From contig JAQQWL010000009.1 of the NCBI GenBank assembly GCA_038363925.1, positions 62,001-126,000 of the forward strand: 64,000 nucleotides of DNA. Direction: 5' to 3'. Shown here one piece after another: positions 46,598 through 59,622 of the stretch. The stretch is from Apiospora phragmitis. Taxonomy: Eukaryota > Ascomycota > Sordariomycetes > Amphisphaeriales > Apiosporaceae. Position 1 is the stretch's first letter. Each line of letters starts with the position of its first letter. The notes under the pieces were generated by a model that saw only the letters and a program-made list of their open reading frames with translations, was not told the origin of the DNA and ran no database searches. Position numbers and translations under genes: made by a program.

Positions 46598-48068
46598 ATG
46601 GCGCCATGGCCCCTACCCATCAAGCTTACTTCCATCATTATGGAAACCCTGGAGTCTGAGGCTCGCGAGCAGCTGCCCAGCCTCGCCACGGTCTGCGCTA
46701 CATGGAGAGCCGTCGTCGAATCCATCACCTTTCACACAATCGTCAAGTCCTATGAGAGTGACGACGACCTGGAGTTACTCTCTTCCATCTTCAAAAGGAC
46801 AGGAAACATACGTCATCTTCGGCATCTCGAGCTTACAATCAAAGAATACGACTCGGCGTGTTGCGCATCCGCCTTAGCGGGCGTCTTGGGCTTACTGAGT
46901 AGCTTGGAAGAAGAGGCACTTGCCCATGAACATCCCGGGATTGCCGCCGAATTCTGGTTGTGGGGACCGCGCTGGGGTTCCAGCAGTGACCCGCCGACGC
47001 CATACAAATGCGGGCCGAGCAAGGCTTTTGACTCCTCTACCAGAGGTCCGTTTGATTAACCACCTCACTGTCTACAACCCGGGTGACGGTCTTGGCGTCG
47101 TCGTTGCAAACTTAATGAGTATTGCTCCATGTGCATCCGTGAAGTTCTGTTCCTGTTCCATGAGTTCAGAAAAGCGGATTGGTAAGTGTAATAATCTTTG
47201 TCCCGACGCATAGTAACATGACGGTTGCGTTCATCGTTGGCTTTACTCCAACTCTGTCCAATCTTTCTTCGTCTCAGTCGTTCGTGGTTACTTAGAACCC
47301 AGCCTCTTGTTGAGTTCTCTGGCTGACGAATCCATAGACGTTGCCCAGACGGTTGTAAACTGGCCAGCTTACTCGGCGAAAGATCTCACCTTAATGATAT
47401 CCATAGACGATGGTGAAGGGAACTCTATCGAAGAGGGAAGATCTTATACCCCTCTGACGCTGAAGCTCCATCATTTATCGTTAGGTCTCGGAAGCCTGCG
47501 CCTTGAAGCCGGGTCGCTCATCGGTATCGAGATCTTTGGGCAAGCACCGGTGGAAGGCAACGCGACGAATTAGCCTCTGCTAGAGGAATTCACCTTGGAG
47601 TACGACCATCGCGTTTTCGATACGCTGGAACCTCTAAGCTGGCTAGAGCTGTTGCAGATTACCTACCCGGATGCTGGCCCGGCTCCGAGAGCGGCCTCGT
47701 TGGTGCAGCAGCAAGAACTTGTTTGGGAGGCCGCTGCATTTGCAGCCCAAAGAATGCCCAAACTTAAGATGATGTACTTGTATTCAGCGTCCAGTACAGG
47801 ACCAAGTTTTCATCTTGATTTCGTGGATACGACTGCAGGTTCAAGTGAACCATCCGCTGAAATCACGTGGCGGCAGAAGAACATGGATCGGTCTTGGAGG
47901 CCTAGCGACAGGGTCCTGAATGCGTGGTTCGCTGTCGCAGAGAAGAGGCGCCTGAGTGAGATCAAGGTATTTATATCGAATCCATCGGATGGCAATTTTG
48001 CCAATTTTCCCCCGGTGCTGATAAAGGCTGGGAGAGAACCCTCGTTTATCATGACGGCGCACAAATAG
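46598..48068 (+). pseudogene. F-box-like protein, local family copy 1 (disrupted)
   Basis: Begins MAPWPLPIKLTSIIMETLES and continues VCATWRAVVESITFHTIVK, an F-box-like N-terminus of the fungal type with the LP..I..L core and the C..W motif; F-box proteins usually link to Skp1. Two frame shifts lie between 46990 and 47030. Reading across them (DPADAIQMRAEQGLLTPLPEV) aligns with copy 2 (ALENLLLVPLPKV). A GTAAGT..TCAG intron (about 47183-47278) is followed by a frame with a TAG at 47571-47573 just after EGNATN, then open again to 48068 (VWEAAAFAAQRMPKLKMMYL). The stop and the shifts make a functional product unlikely. Copy 2 starts 1.2 kb downstream. Confidence 0.65.
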
Positions 48069-49292
48069 GAGGCCGTTTCCGGAGACCACTAGGTTCAAGA
48101 ACGATGGAGAGCGCATGCAGGAGACTGAAAGCAATGTATGTGTCTGAGTAGAGCCACGCATAGGTTCTCGTTCAGACTTCTCCCTAGAGATAGGATGAGA
48201 CGGCTAGATGACTCCTCATTAGCCATGAACCACATCACCACGAAAGAAAACCAGGTTTTTCTTACGCATTATTCTTTGTAATGGCTTGTGATTAGGACGA
48301 AGGTGGCAGGACTCAGTGAAACTTGGGTCTAGCTATGAACGAGGGGAATCAGCTGTCAAGATTAACAGCATGAGTGGGACATTCCTCCTCGGGCTTCATT
48401 GCATGTTTGAACCTTTGGTCTTTCGCTTAGGCCTGTTGGCCATATGATGTACTGTGTGTATCCCAGCCTTTGGAATCCGGTTAGTAATACTGTTTAGTGA
48501 TTTGTGATTCATCTTTAGGTTCCAAGAAGTAGCCAATGCGTCCAAGGTCCTTTCTTCGAGCTCCTCTGGGCGAAGTACGTTGGTCATTGATCCGTGTTCG
48601 TTTCCTCACTATAAATCCGCAGACAGGCTTTTCGCCCCGACGTCATCAACCATGTTCCCTGAATGATCTTCTGGTTCCCCAGGCTGTGCTTTCCACCTGA
48701 GGAGTTCGATCGGCGTCACGAACAGTTTCCCGAGAAGGTGAGAGGGAGTTGTAGTGGCGAGAGCCATGACTTTTAGGGGTGTATCACAGGCTATGGCTGG
48801 CGGCCAACAGCTGTTGAATGTGAAGTTACGGAAGATCAGTCCGGTAATTTTATCACTACAGGTTCCTGCCTATTTTGTAAGAATCCGTAAGAGCAGGCCT
48901 TGAGGCTGATCAGTTTGCTCCAGTGTTATTCAGGAATCCACGCAAGGTGTCACGTGGAGCAGGAGCTGAATGGCAAACATACACTGAAACACAATCCTAA
49001 GGTCTACATAAGTAAGAAATGATCATACGATATCCATGTATCAAAGAGGTGACCCATCTGATCTACGTCACATGGCCGACCCATCCTGGTAAATGTTTGC
49101 TCGGTGGAATGCAGGATGACAAAGCTCGGCGATGAGATGTTTTCCCACAAACAAGACACGTACATTTAGCATCCACAAACACTAGAAGTGAGGCTATTTC
49201 AATATAAAATCCCAGTCAGAGTGGCTGCTTTTCCTTTACTTCTCATCCAGTTGCAATATCGACAACCTCCAGAAACAACAAAATCTTCTAGG
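48069..49292. other. Intergenic region between F-box copies
   Basis: About 1.2 kb. No gene recognised. Confidence 0.5.
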
Positions 49293-50544
49293 ATGGAACC
49301 TACACTTTGTGGTATGCCAATAGAGATCACTAAGATGATCATGGAATACCTACCAATACAGGGGCGCCAAAAATCCGCAAAAGCTCAGCGGCTAATCCTC
49401 GTCATGGTCTGCCAGCATTGGAGATGTGCTATCGAGGATATCACCTTTCGCTCCATACCCAGAACATGGAAGCCGGATGACGACGTCGGGCTAATTCGCT
49501 CCACTCTAGAAAGGACAGGAAGGTTCTCCATTCTTCGGCACCTCTTTCTCCAATTTAGAGGAACTTACAGCGAGGGAGTGCAGATGGGCCATCAGGTGCA
49601 TGATGGACTTACTGAGCATCCTGAAGAAAAATGAACTTCACCCCGGAATCGACCTCCGCTCCTACATACGTGGGACCGACAAAACCGAGACGCTTACGGA
49701 CCAAATGGCGGCACTTGAGAACCTGCTACTAGTTCCTCTCCCCAAGGTTAGCTCTGTCCGTAGACTAGCTTTCAAGGTCTACGGCATCCCTAGCAGAGTC
49801 GACATAGCAATGTGCCTGGCAGTGAATACTCCTAATACCACCTCTAAGGACTTCGAGCTCACAGAACTAACCTTACTCCTATCAACTGGCTCAAGAATAA
49901 ATCAACATGGAATAATTTATATCTTTTCCAGTTGAATAACTCCTTCAAGCCAGAGAATACATAATCTTAAAGTTAACGTGCTGGTAGACTTCGTTCAACG
50001 GGTAACTGATTGGCCCAGCCAGGTCTTGAAGGGGTGGAACTTATCAATATCTAGGAAGGGAGATCGTGATTGGGAGGGTGCGTACAGACACGAGAAGTCG
50101 TCTTACAATCTGACGGTGAAACTCCACCAGATTTCCTTAGGCCTAAGAGAGCTGTGCCTTAAAGACACAGGGGCTGGCGTCCGGATCTTTGGGCAAATGC
50201 AACGCAGGCCGCGCCCAGAGTGGCCATCACTGACTCGTCGGTGTATGGACTACGACCAGAGTATCATTGAATTTATGGTTGGTAACATGACTCTCGCTCG
50301 CATGTGGCCGGCACCGCCGGCGCAAGAACAGGTTTGGCTTTTTGCCTCCGTCGCTGCTCGAAGAGTCTGGACGGCCGCCGCCAACGCTGCCCGACGAATG
50401 CCAAAACTGCAGTACATGCAGTTGTTCTCCGCATCGCAGACAGCGCCCACACTGGAGGTGCTCGCCCCGGGCGCTGGAGTCGTCGAAGTAGGGTGGTCGT
50501 GGTGGCTTGTTGTGGAAGGCGGCGGTTTTTGGTCTAGAGAATGA
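49293..50544 (+). pseudogene. F-box-like protein, local family copy 2 (disrupted)
   Basis: Paralog of copy 1. It starts MEPTLCGMPIEITKMIMEYL, then VCQHWRCAIEDITFRSIPR, the same F-box-like layout. A one-base shift near 49590 leads into MMDLLSILKKNELHPG (copy 1: LGLLSSLEEEALAHEHPG). At the place of the copy 1 intron an acceptor (TTCCAG, about 49930) is present, but no GT donor is seen at the equivalent position. After it come VDFVQRVTDWPSQVLKGWNL, NLTVKLHQISLGLRELCLKD and ANAARRMPKLQYMQLFSASQ, matching copy 1. Probably a pseudogene; at best a truncated protein could be made. Confidence 0.62.
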
Positions 50545-51225
50545 GCCCGTCTGGGAATATCCTCCTTAGAGTAACTGCATAGATTCAGATGCTCGGAATA
50601 ACATGAATTACTTGGACATAGTCGAGTTGACCGAAACGGTAACCCTATGTACCGACTCTCGGCGTTAGTATTACCCTTTTTGGGATAAGTGAGATGTCGC
50701 AGGACGGAATAATAGTAACTCTTCGAATAAACGGTGAGTCTATTCCTCCTGAGACACTGGGATAACGAGGAATAATGATTGAAATAATGAAGAATAACAG
50801 TAGAATAAGAAGGAATAAACCCCGAAAGTCGCTTACCAGCAATTTGCTTTAGAAAGTTTGATATAAGCCCCGAACAAGCTTTATATATTATCCACAGAGT
50901 GCGTCCGTATTTATACAATCAACAATTCCAAATTTGGGAGGGCTATTGGACCCGTTCACGTTTATACATTTCTCGTGTGGAATTACGACTTCCTTCTATA
51001 ACATCTTCATGAAGGCAACATAGGCGTGGTAGCTGGGGCCTTGACTTCAGGGGTTTGGGTAAAAGCGATGGCTGGCAGCCAGTGATCGTTCAAATAGGAA
51101 CTATACAAAATAGAGGCAAGCCGGTTTTGATTTCACACCATCATGTATGTCTGGCAAGGCTTCCCAAAATCAGTCATCTAAGCTGGTCTGATTGCTTGCT
51201 CCGAGGCAGTTGGGAATCGCACCAA
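50545..51225. other. Intergenic region
   Basis: Between F-box copy 2 and the FAD monooxygenase relic. Nothing recognised. Confidence 0.5.
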
Positions 51226-52609
51226 CTACATGCTACTCAGTAACGTCCGCATTGTCTCCAAAGCCTCCTCCTTGTGCGGTTTCAATTCAAGGGCGGTTAC
51301 ATGGGCGAATGTTCGGCCCAGTGCCTCGTTCAATTTCTCCGGGTTAGCTCCAACCGCTTCGTCTTAACCGTAGAACAGACGGCCTGTCTCTCTACCGGCA
51401 TCAATAATTCGTTAACACCTAGGCCGCCGGACGACATCAAACGCCCTAAACGCGGCATTGATCTCTCCTCTCGATGATATGTTGCCGATAAGATGGCCAA
51501 GGATGAAGGCGTCCTCGATCACCATTCCGGCACCTGCGCCTTGCAAGGGAGATGTCGCATGGGCTGCATCGCCCATAATGCAGACCCCGTTGCTTGCGTA
51601 CGTAGGAGTGCATTTATGTTCCCACTCAGCATACCCCATGGGTTCTTCCTGATCTAAGATGAGCTGAACACGAGTAAGCTGTACTGTATTAATCAGCAGT
51701 TTTATTAGACACGAAACTTACCTCTACCATACCCCTAGCTATAAAGCCCTCATCTTAACTAGGAGGAAGTATATCTTGAAGAACTTGTTTTATAACAGGT
51801 CGCTTCCGGTTGGCTAAGAAGCTCTTATTAATAACCGCGATAATATACTAGACCATAGTTCGGTTCTCTACGATTTTATATAGTATCGCTACCCCTTCGC
51901 TAAGCTAGTTATATTAGCGATCTATTTTAAAGGACTTATCTCCGAGTACCACCCTAGCTTTTTCGAAAGGGACCAGGTGTCGAGTATCCTATTAATTAAC
52001 TAGTAGGAGAAGCTATATACATTTTTATTTCTTTTCTTAAGATATAGTTTCGAACGGCGTTAAAAATACCGTCTATATTAATAATAGTATCGAATTAAGC
52101 GTTTATACCGCTTTCGAAAGCGACGGTAACTCTAGCTTTTATTTATTCGATAAACTAGACGCATTTATTAACGTAAAGGATATCTTTAAGTAGTAGTAAA
52201 AGAAGCGTTTATAATAGCGGGGCACGGTTTAAAGTAAGGCCGGCACTAACTTCGAGATCCGAAATAACGGTACCTGCTTCAGGTCCCGAGCCCTGTTAAG
52301 GTAGGTATTAGTACGACGCGATGGCAATGTTAGGTTAGGGTTAGAGGCGTTACTAACCATTACCAGATGGGCTGCCTCTAGTTCTACGGCTCCTGCCTGA
52401 GTTTTTAACAGATCGATCACCGAAGGAATGATGTCGTCGAGGGCTTCGAGCGCTAGAGGGGACAGCCCTAGGCCAGCGCCCCGTTCAAAGAACTAGGGAG
52501 CCCTTTCGTAGATTTAAATATTTATATAAGGATGCTTCGCGAGCGCGATAGCTACCGTAACCCCGGCGAGACCGCCGCCGATAATACCGATACGAATCTA
52601 GCTAGTCAT
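51226..52609 (-). pseudogene. FAD-dependent monooxygenase relic, partly RIP-mutated
   Basis: Aromatic-ring hydroxylase type (salicylate hydroxylase-like). The N-terminal end at 52609 still shows the dinucleotide-binding loop IIGGGLAGVTVAIALAKHP, and LGLSPLALEALDDIIP follows. The second FAD motif, GDAAHATSPLQGAGAGMVIE, is clean at about 51500-51580. The tail reads NEALGRTFAHVTALELK and MRTLLSSM before a stop at 51226. Sequence left of about 51700 is normal, while the N-terminal half carries many stops and RIP-type changes that increase towards the transposon beginning at 52709. The gene therefore seems to have been killed by RIP leaking from the repeat, with added shifts in the tail. Confidence 0.78.
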
Positions 52610-52708
52610 TCTAAAAAATAGAGTAAAGAAAATATAAAAGTAAATAATTAAAGCTATTTAAAAATAATTACTGTTTATATTTTTAATAGTTATATTTTAT
52701 ATTATATA

Positions 52709-55700
52709 ACGTATCTCACAAGCGAATATCTTATATAAGCGAATGTCTCACTTTTATAAATTTCTTTATAGCCTTAACCTTTTTTTATATTCTTTTACGT
52801 CCGAAAATGCCATAACTTTAAAAAAAGAGTAATATAATTCTAGCGCTTTAAACGCTTTAAGAAGATTTAATTTTAAACATATAAAAAGCTGTATTAATTT
52901 ATTACGTCTTATCGAAAACTTTATAGCGTAGACGAAATAATTAACTTATATAACGCGAAATATTTATAAATTCTTAAAAGTTTTTAAATTTTAAAAAAGA
53001 TATAATTATTTAATATATTATTAATTTAAATACGTAATCGTTTTTTCCCCGGCTAAATAATATAAAAAATATAACGAATCGATTATTTAATTTACGCAAC
53101 GCGGGACATGTCGGCGTTAATTAGGCCTCTAACTTTATACAATAATAACTAGACCTCTAGACGCGTTTTAACCAAAGAATCGATTATTAAAAAATCTTTT
53201 ATAAAGATCCCGACGCGTATTACGCGTAATTTACCTTCGTACGGAATATAATTTATAAGTATAAGATTTAAAAAAAGGATATTTAAGCCAGCTAACGGTG
53301 CTACGGTCACCCTATACAACGGCGACCCCTAAATTTAGATAGCCCCTAACAGCACCATATATAAATCAGTATATAAACCAGTCAGCTTTTAATTTATAAT
53401 TAATTAAATAATACCATCGTCTTCTTTTTATTTTCCTCTTTCCGATAAGCCGTAAACTTAACGAGTCAATATTATAATACGCGATTTAAGATATTATAAA
53501 TAGCTCGTTAATAAAATAAGCCGCCGAGAAGTATAATATCCCTAAAATAATTCTAAGGGCTCGGATTCACGGCTGCAAGACTATAAAATAACGGAATAAG
53601 TCCTTTTAAGCCTTAATAATAGCGGAAAAGTCTTAAATCGTGACTTAGTACCTTACGTAATATAATCTAGGCTATTTACCGGCGTACGTTATTTTTTAGA
53701 TATTCGCTTAACGGATTTTTTAAATTAACGGGATTAATATAATACTCGGTAAATATTAAGTTAAAAGATTTATTACTCGCTATTCATTTATTGGTACTAC
53801 TTTTTTTTAAAAGGATAGATTTTTTAAAGCTTAACGTAACTTCCGTAAAAACAATTATCGAGTTTTTCGAACGGCTTAATAATCTTATTTTAAAATCGAT
53901 CCCTCCGGAGTTTCGGTTTAACGTCGACGAGATCGGTAACTAGTTCAGCTATAGAACGAATATAATAGTTATTAAATCTATTAAAATAAAAAGAATACTA
54001 ATTAAGATTCCCTTAATCGAAAATAGGCTTTTGCGGTCGAATATAATAACGCTTTAAGCCGAGCTTTACCTCCTTTTATTATATTTAAAAATTAATAAGT
54101 CTAGTAATAATAATTTTTAAAAAAGGAGGACTCGTTAACGGATATTATAGAGGATTAGGTTTTTACGATATCCCTTAAAAGTTAAATTAATAAAGAACTA
54201 GCCCTAGTATAATTAAATAAGGTTTTTATCCTTTATATAAAGCTTTAAAACGAGGATTAATAACGGCTTATTATTTTAAATAATTACGCTAATTATATAA
54301 ACGAGGACTTTATTATAACATATTTAAAGTATAAAATATAACTTCTCTTCTTTTTAATATACTCGTTGCACCTATTATAACCCCTGGATTTTAATCCTTT
54401 TAATATATTAAAAAATACTTACTACTAAAAAATAACCTTATATTATATAAAACTTAATAATATAAATATAAATAAAAAAAACTTTTTCTAATATTACGAA
54501 CTAATTAAAAGGTTTACTTTTCGGCCGTATATAATAATTAGCGGCTAAACCGTAACTAATATATTCCCTCGCGATATTAATAAGCCCCTTAATAGCCAGA
54601 ACCGGAGGATAGAAAACTAAGTAGAAGCAAGACTATTTAAGCCTCCCCTTAACGTTTCCAATAAACAATTCTCCTCTATAACGTTACTAATACCTACGAC
54701 TAGCCGCTAAATTAAAAAGTTAGCGGATACGCTTAATAGTAATAATATTATTTTTAATAACGCGACGCGCCGGGTTTTATTCCGGAAGCTTTAAAAGAGT
54801 CTAAATACTTTAAACGGCTAGATCGGCTAATTAAAACACGAGAAGTTAGTTTTAAAAGGTAATTTTAAAAAAAAGAGGTAAAAAAAAAAAAAAGTAATAC
54901 TTAACCCTAATTAAAAGTTTACGTATATACGAGATATTATAATAATTAAAAGGGAAATAAATAACGTTATATTAGAACCCCAGGCTATTACTCCTTTATC
55001 GTCGGCGCCGGAAGCCGTTATAATTAAATCTAACTTTAAATCTAAAATTAAAAGTGTTATAAAAGCGTTTCGAGACTAAAACGGTATTTTTAAGATTTTA
55101 TATTAATTTTTAATTAAATTATTCGTATTATTATTATATAATATTATTATTAATTTTTAGGGTCGCCGTTATATAGGGTGACCGTAGCACCGTTAACTAG
55201 CTTATAATTTTAACGAAGCCGGCTTTTTTATAAATTAAATCTCGTTCGAAATAATCGTAACTACTTTTAATTGATGCGGAAAGCCTAGAATAATATAGTA
55301 AAAGAATTAAGAATAAGTTATAATTATCTAAAACGTCGGATTACACGGTTACGCCATCCCTCTATATATTATCTTTACTAAAAAAACGTACCTCTTTTCT
55401 TAATACGAAAACAACCCATTACTGAAGGACTAGGTGATCGTAATTATTAAAAATAATTAAACTATAAATAAAAAAAGCGAGGACTAGATTTAATACTTTA
55501 ATTAATATATTAGGTTTTATACGAAGGGTTATTATTATTTTTTAGTCTTAAACGGCTATAAAAACTACTACTTAATAGCTTTCGAGCTCTATTATAAAAA
55601 AAACTTAATTATTATACTTTATATATTTTCTTATTTATTATATAAGCTCTAACCTTTTAATATTAATTATTTTTATATATTAAAAAAAGCGTATAAAAAA

Positions 55701-56489
55701 AGAAATTAAATATTTTATACGAGTATATATTACTCATATTTTAAAGGAGGACTTTTTATTAACGTTTTTAAAAACGTTTTAAGCGTTTTTTACCGTTTCG
55801 AATATATAAAAAGGTTTTCGAAAAATAGGATTCGTTTTATATAATCCGGAATATATTATTTTATAATTAAATATAAAGTTATATATTTTAACACCTCTGG
55901 GGACGTTTTTCGGCCTACTTATTCTTTAAGAATTAAAAACTTTAAACAACCCGATTAAGGCTTAATCTTAAACCGAATACGTTTAAAACCGTATCGTACG
56001 GCATTAAAATAACTTTTCGATATTTATTTTAATTAATCTTAACTAAATTATAAAAGCTATAACGTATATTATATACCGAGTTACTTTTTTAAAAAGTAAG
56101 AACGCGATACTTTAAAAAATAAATAAAATACTTAGCCAGCGCCGCCGTATAAAAAAGAAACGGCTATAAAATAAAAAATCACTTCGTATATAAGTTAAAA
56201 AAGACCTGTAGTTTTAAAAAGATATTAATAAATAGTTATAAAACAAATCGCGTTAAAAGAGTAATCGTATAAAAACGTTTAAGACACGCTTATAACGCTA
56301 TAAAATCTACGGAAAGCCTAGATATAATACGCGTACTTATTAAAATAATATAGAAATATTTAAAAATAAAGATTTTAATTAATTTTAATATATTAAATAC
56401 GTTATGATAAAATTAACTTATATTTTATCGAAAAAGGTGTAAAAGAATAAAACATTCGCTTATATAAAATATTCGCTTATAAGATACGT
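52709..56489 (+). mobile_element. RIP-inactivated pogo/Fot1-like transposon, copy B (carries a nested insertion)
   Basis: Second copy of the element at 38011-39865. The terminal repeats are the same type (ACGTATCTCACAAGCGAATA at left, inverted ACGTATCTTATAAGCGAATA at right), and TA flanks both ends (52707-52708, 56490-56491). Excluding the nested element and one TA it is about 1,862 bp, against 1,855 bp for copy A, and the two align throughout with differences that are nearly all C/T or G/A. The transposase frame is destroyed. Confidence 0.82.
53286..55202 (+). mobile_element. Nested pogo-superfamily transposon with about 40-bp inverted repeats
   Basis: 1,917 bp inserted in copy B. Left end AGCCAGCTAACGGTGCTACG and onward; right end inverted AGCTAGTTAACGGTGCTACG and onward; the match runs about 40 bases to GGCGACCC with a few C/T differences. 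TA lies at 53284-53285 and 55203-55204. The uninterrupted site in copy A (near 38578) reads straight through with a single TA, which proves the insertion point and the target duplication. The inside is RIP-damaged but still shows FRFNVDEIGN (first catalytic Asp, near 53930) and LHLL.PLDFNPFN near 54367, matching the LLQPLDVGxF motif of pogo/Fot1 transposases. Confidence 0.88.
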
Positions 56490-57239
56490 TAAAATTAATT
56501 AATTAAAAAAGTAAACTAAGAATTAATATAAATATATACCTATAATATATAACCTTATTATCGATTTTTATAACTTTTTTTAGCGTATAACTATTTTTTA
56601 TATCTTTTATATTAATAGATATTTTATTATCGCATTATTTTTACCTAGCTAGATATAATACGCTGCTTTTTTTTTTTAGTAAATCCGTTTAATCGCCGCC
56701 CTAGGATAAAAATAAACGATACTAATATACGAAAGCACGTTAACGTAAATAGGTGATATAAATAAAAAGTTCGTTATATATTAATAATAAATAAAGCTAT
56801 GTATAAAAATAATTCTTTTTTTAATTATTATTCTTTAATTATTTATAGTTTTTATAAATCGAGACTTAAATTATTATTAATAACGTAATTAATAATTTAT
56901 TTATATTTAATATCGACATATTTAATTTAAAGCGATACTTATAACGTTTAAATCATTTATAAATATACTTATCGCGGCTTATTACTTATTTATTAAAAGC
57001 TTAATTTTAATATAATATAAAAATAATAAAATAATACGTACTTATATATTATTTTTATATAAATAAATATATTTATATTAAAAAACTATTATAATTACGA
57101 GTAATTATTTCTTTTAACTTATTTTTTAAAATAATAAATAAATTATTATATATAGTTTAATAAGTTATTAATAAATTAAAAAACTTTACTAACTTATTTA
57201 TAAATTAGTCTAAAAACTCGACTATACGAAACCTGGCCT

Positions 57240-57590
57240 TAAAAAAGCTCTATAACCATGGATCTATATCTGTTTAGGCTAATATTAGAGATGAGAGGAC
57301 GAGGTCGCCTATACCTCTAACCTATAAGCTTCACCAGATTTCGCTAGGGTAGGAAGAGCTGCACGTTAAAAAGATATTTAATACGGCATGGAGATCTGTA
57401 GGCCAGACCCGACTAAGATAGAAGAATATATATAGGACGCTGCTACGGCCGCCGCCTAGAGTGTTACTGCAGAACGATACACTGTTTTATAAGGCCAGCA
57501 CATTATCCAGAGATACATACTCGATTACGCAGTAGGAAGCATGCCAAGCGCTGAAGATTAGCGATACAAAGGACCTTTGAGCGCATTAGT
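57240..57590 (+). pseudogene. F-box family relic, copy 3 (RIP-eroded fragment)
   Basis: Fragment matching the C-terminal half of copies 1 and 2. AAGCTTCACCAGATTTCGCT (near 57325) corresponds to the KLHQISLGL coding stretch of copy 2 (near 50120). Further on, RYILDYAVGSMPSAED (near 57505) parallels RRCMDYD..VGNMT. Many changes are C to T or G to A, and stops are frequent. It sits at the right edge of RIP island 2. Confidence 0.6.
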
Positions 57591-59622
57591 AGCAGCTCGG
57601 AGTTGAACTTATGGGGGAGCACCTGCATTCCCAAAGAAAATCGACACGTAACAGGTCATCTGTAATTATTGCTACTTCCCCTCTCATGGACCTCAGATGG
57701 AAGCAGCTAGGATTCCCTTTGCGAAGCGGGGGTGTAGTCACAGCAGTGTACTTCCCCTGAATAAAGCATCTCGTACCTGGGTCGACAACTGGTGCCATGA
57801 GGTGGCGTCACATTTGATCAATCACTTGCTGGGCTTCAGTCAGGAATCAGGCTGGCCAAGATGCACACTCCTGCCCGAGGTGAAACACCGACGAGGCTTC
57901 TGGAATGGTCTGGCTGGTCATCATTTTCCGGCTTCTACTGTCCCCGTGATTTCGCTCCTTCCTCGACGTTCAATCTTTCTCTTTCCAGTTCACCTCGAAT
58001 CAAGTCATGCCCCACAACAAATCAGGCAGCCAGTCCCTTTCCTTCCGCCTCTGTCCAGACAACTTTGGAATACCGGTGGCATAAATTGATGTGATCAGAA
58101 TTCAAAAAGATGCCCGACCGTCGACCGTGACGTAGTGGTTTGTCTCGTAGTTTCCGTCTTCCCGCCGCCTGTCGACTGGTGTGTGAAGCACATGCTGTAT
58201 TTGGTGTGAGTGTGTGTCATATCGAGGCCTGCCCCTTCCGCTCGGAACAGCATACAACAGCATACAGCTGGAGGCAGCTCGGAGTCAATGTCGTCTAGGC
58301 GGTACCTGTTTACAGACCAGCAGACATCAATCGGCCCCAGAATTTCGGTATTTAATCGACTCTTCTGCCCGCCTCGATCTGATTTCTCTTTTCCCTTTCT
58401 TCATACTCTTGTGCACCTCGTGGGAGATCAAGTAGTCCTACGGGGAGGCGTGTACATGGAATTGCACATCGCCCGTGTATCACGCCTGGTCTTCGACCGG
58501 TGTACAAAGTTTTGATGGCATCTTTTCCCTCTCCCCTCTTCCTTTCCCCTAGCAGCACAACTTTTGTTTTGCTAACCCCAGCAGTCTGCTGTCCATTGTG
58601 CTTGATGTGCTGGCGGGCTGTGGGTTGGTACGAGGCATTGTAGTTGTCGTTGCTGCTGCCAGGAGGAGGCTCCAAGTGCCTTTCCATGGAGGCACTGGGA
58701 CTTGTGAGGGGAGCATGGAGAGAGGAAAGAATCGGATTCGGATGAAGGGCGGGAGGTCTCTGTTATATACAGCTGATTCTTGTGGCGGAGATAGCAAATA
58801 CATTCGCCTTGGCTGGACCAAAACCTTCTCGTTGAATCAAGGCTCAAATCTTCTCTTAACTCAACCTTTTTCTTCTGAGGCCCATCGCCTTTCACGGTAC
58901 TGATGAATTGTACTGAATGGGTATCCGAACCAATTTGGGCTCAATCGATTGACTCTGTCCGCCAGTGTAGCTCACTGCTGGCCCAGCGCAATACGTGGTT
59001 CAAATAGTGCGAAACCAGTATCACAGTAAGTCATGTTTCTCGTGGGCTGGGGTTGGGTAGCTGTCAATTCCCTGGCCCAGCAATTCGCGATGGTAGTGTG
59101 TGCTACTTTGCGTATGATGAAGTAGGTAAGCAGACCGAGCACAAAGCGCCGGCACCATTTTGATTGACTAACAGAAACCAGGGACATCGGGATCAATTGA
59201 TCGCAACAGACTTGTATTACCCTCATTTTGATTTGCGTCTTCGTTGGTGATGCTTTGAACTGGGAATCCGGCTGTTGTGTATGTACCGTGTTCCGGATCC
59301 ATGACGCATCAGATCCGGCCGGCCAACACCCGTGCCGGAGACTCCAATTCCTGCCGAAGACATTCGTACGCCGCTATACTGTACATATGTGTAGGAAGCC
59401 CACCATAGGCGCGTCTACCGGCAATTGCTAAACCATCCTGGAGTCTGAGTTGGGAACGTCTCTCATTTGGACGGTTGGCCTCTTGTGAGCAAATCTCCCC
59501 CTTGGCTTGCTGACAGCCACGGATACATCTCTCACCCAGACAGCCTCTCCGTCAATTGCATCGCTTCGTGTCTGAAACCGGTCGATCCTCACGTAAGCGT
59601 CGCCCGTTGAGAATCGATGCGT
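57591..59622. other. Intergenic region
   Basis: About 2 kb of normal-GC sequence. ORFs up to 130 codons exist but none looks coding. Confidence 0.45.

Larger units (their letters stand above)
51700..57240. other. RIP-mutated AT-rich island 2
   Basis: Same signature as island 1: CpA/TpG depletion with CpG kept. It contains the N-terminal half of the FAD monooxygenase relic, transposon copy B with its nested insertion, and an AT-rich stretch at 56500-57240 in which nothing is recognisable. Confidence 0.88.
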
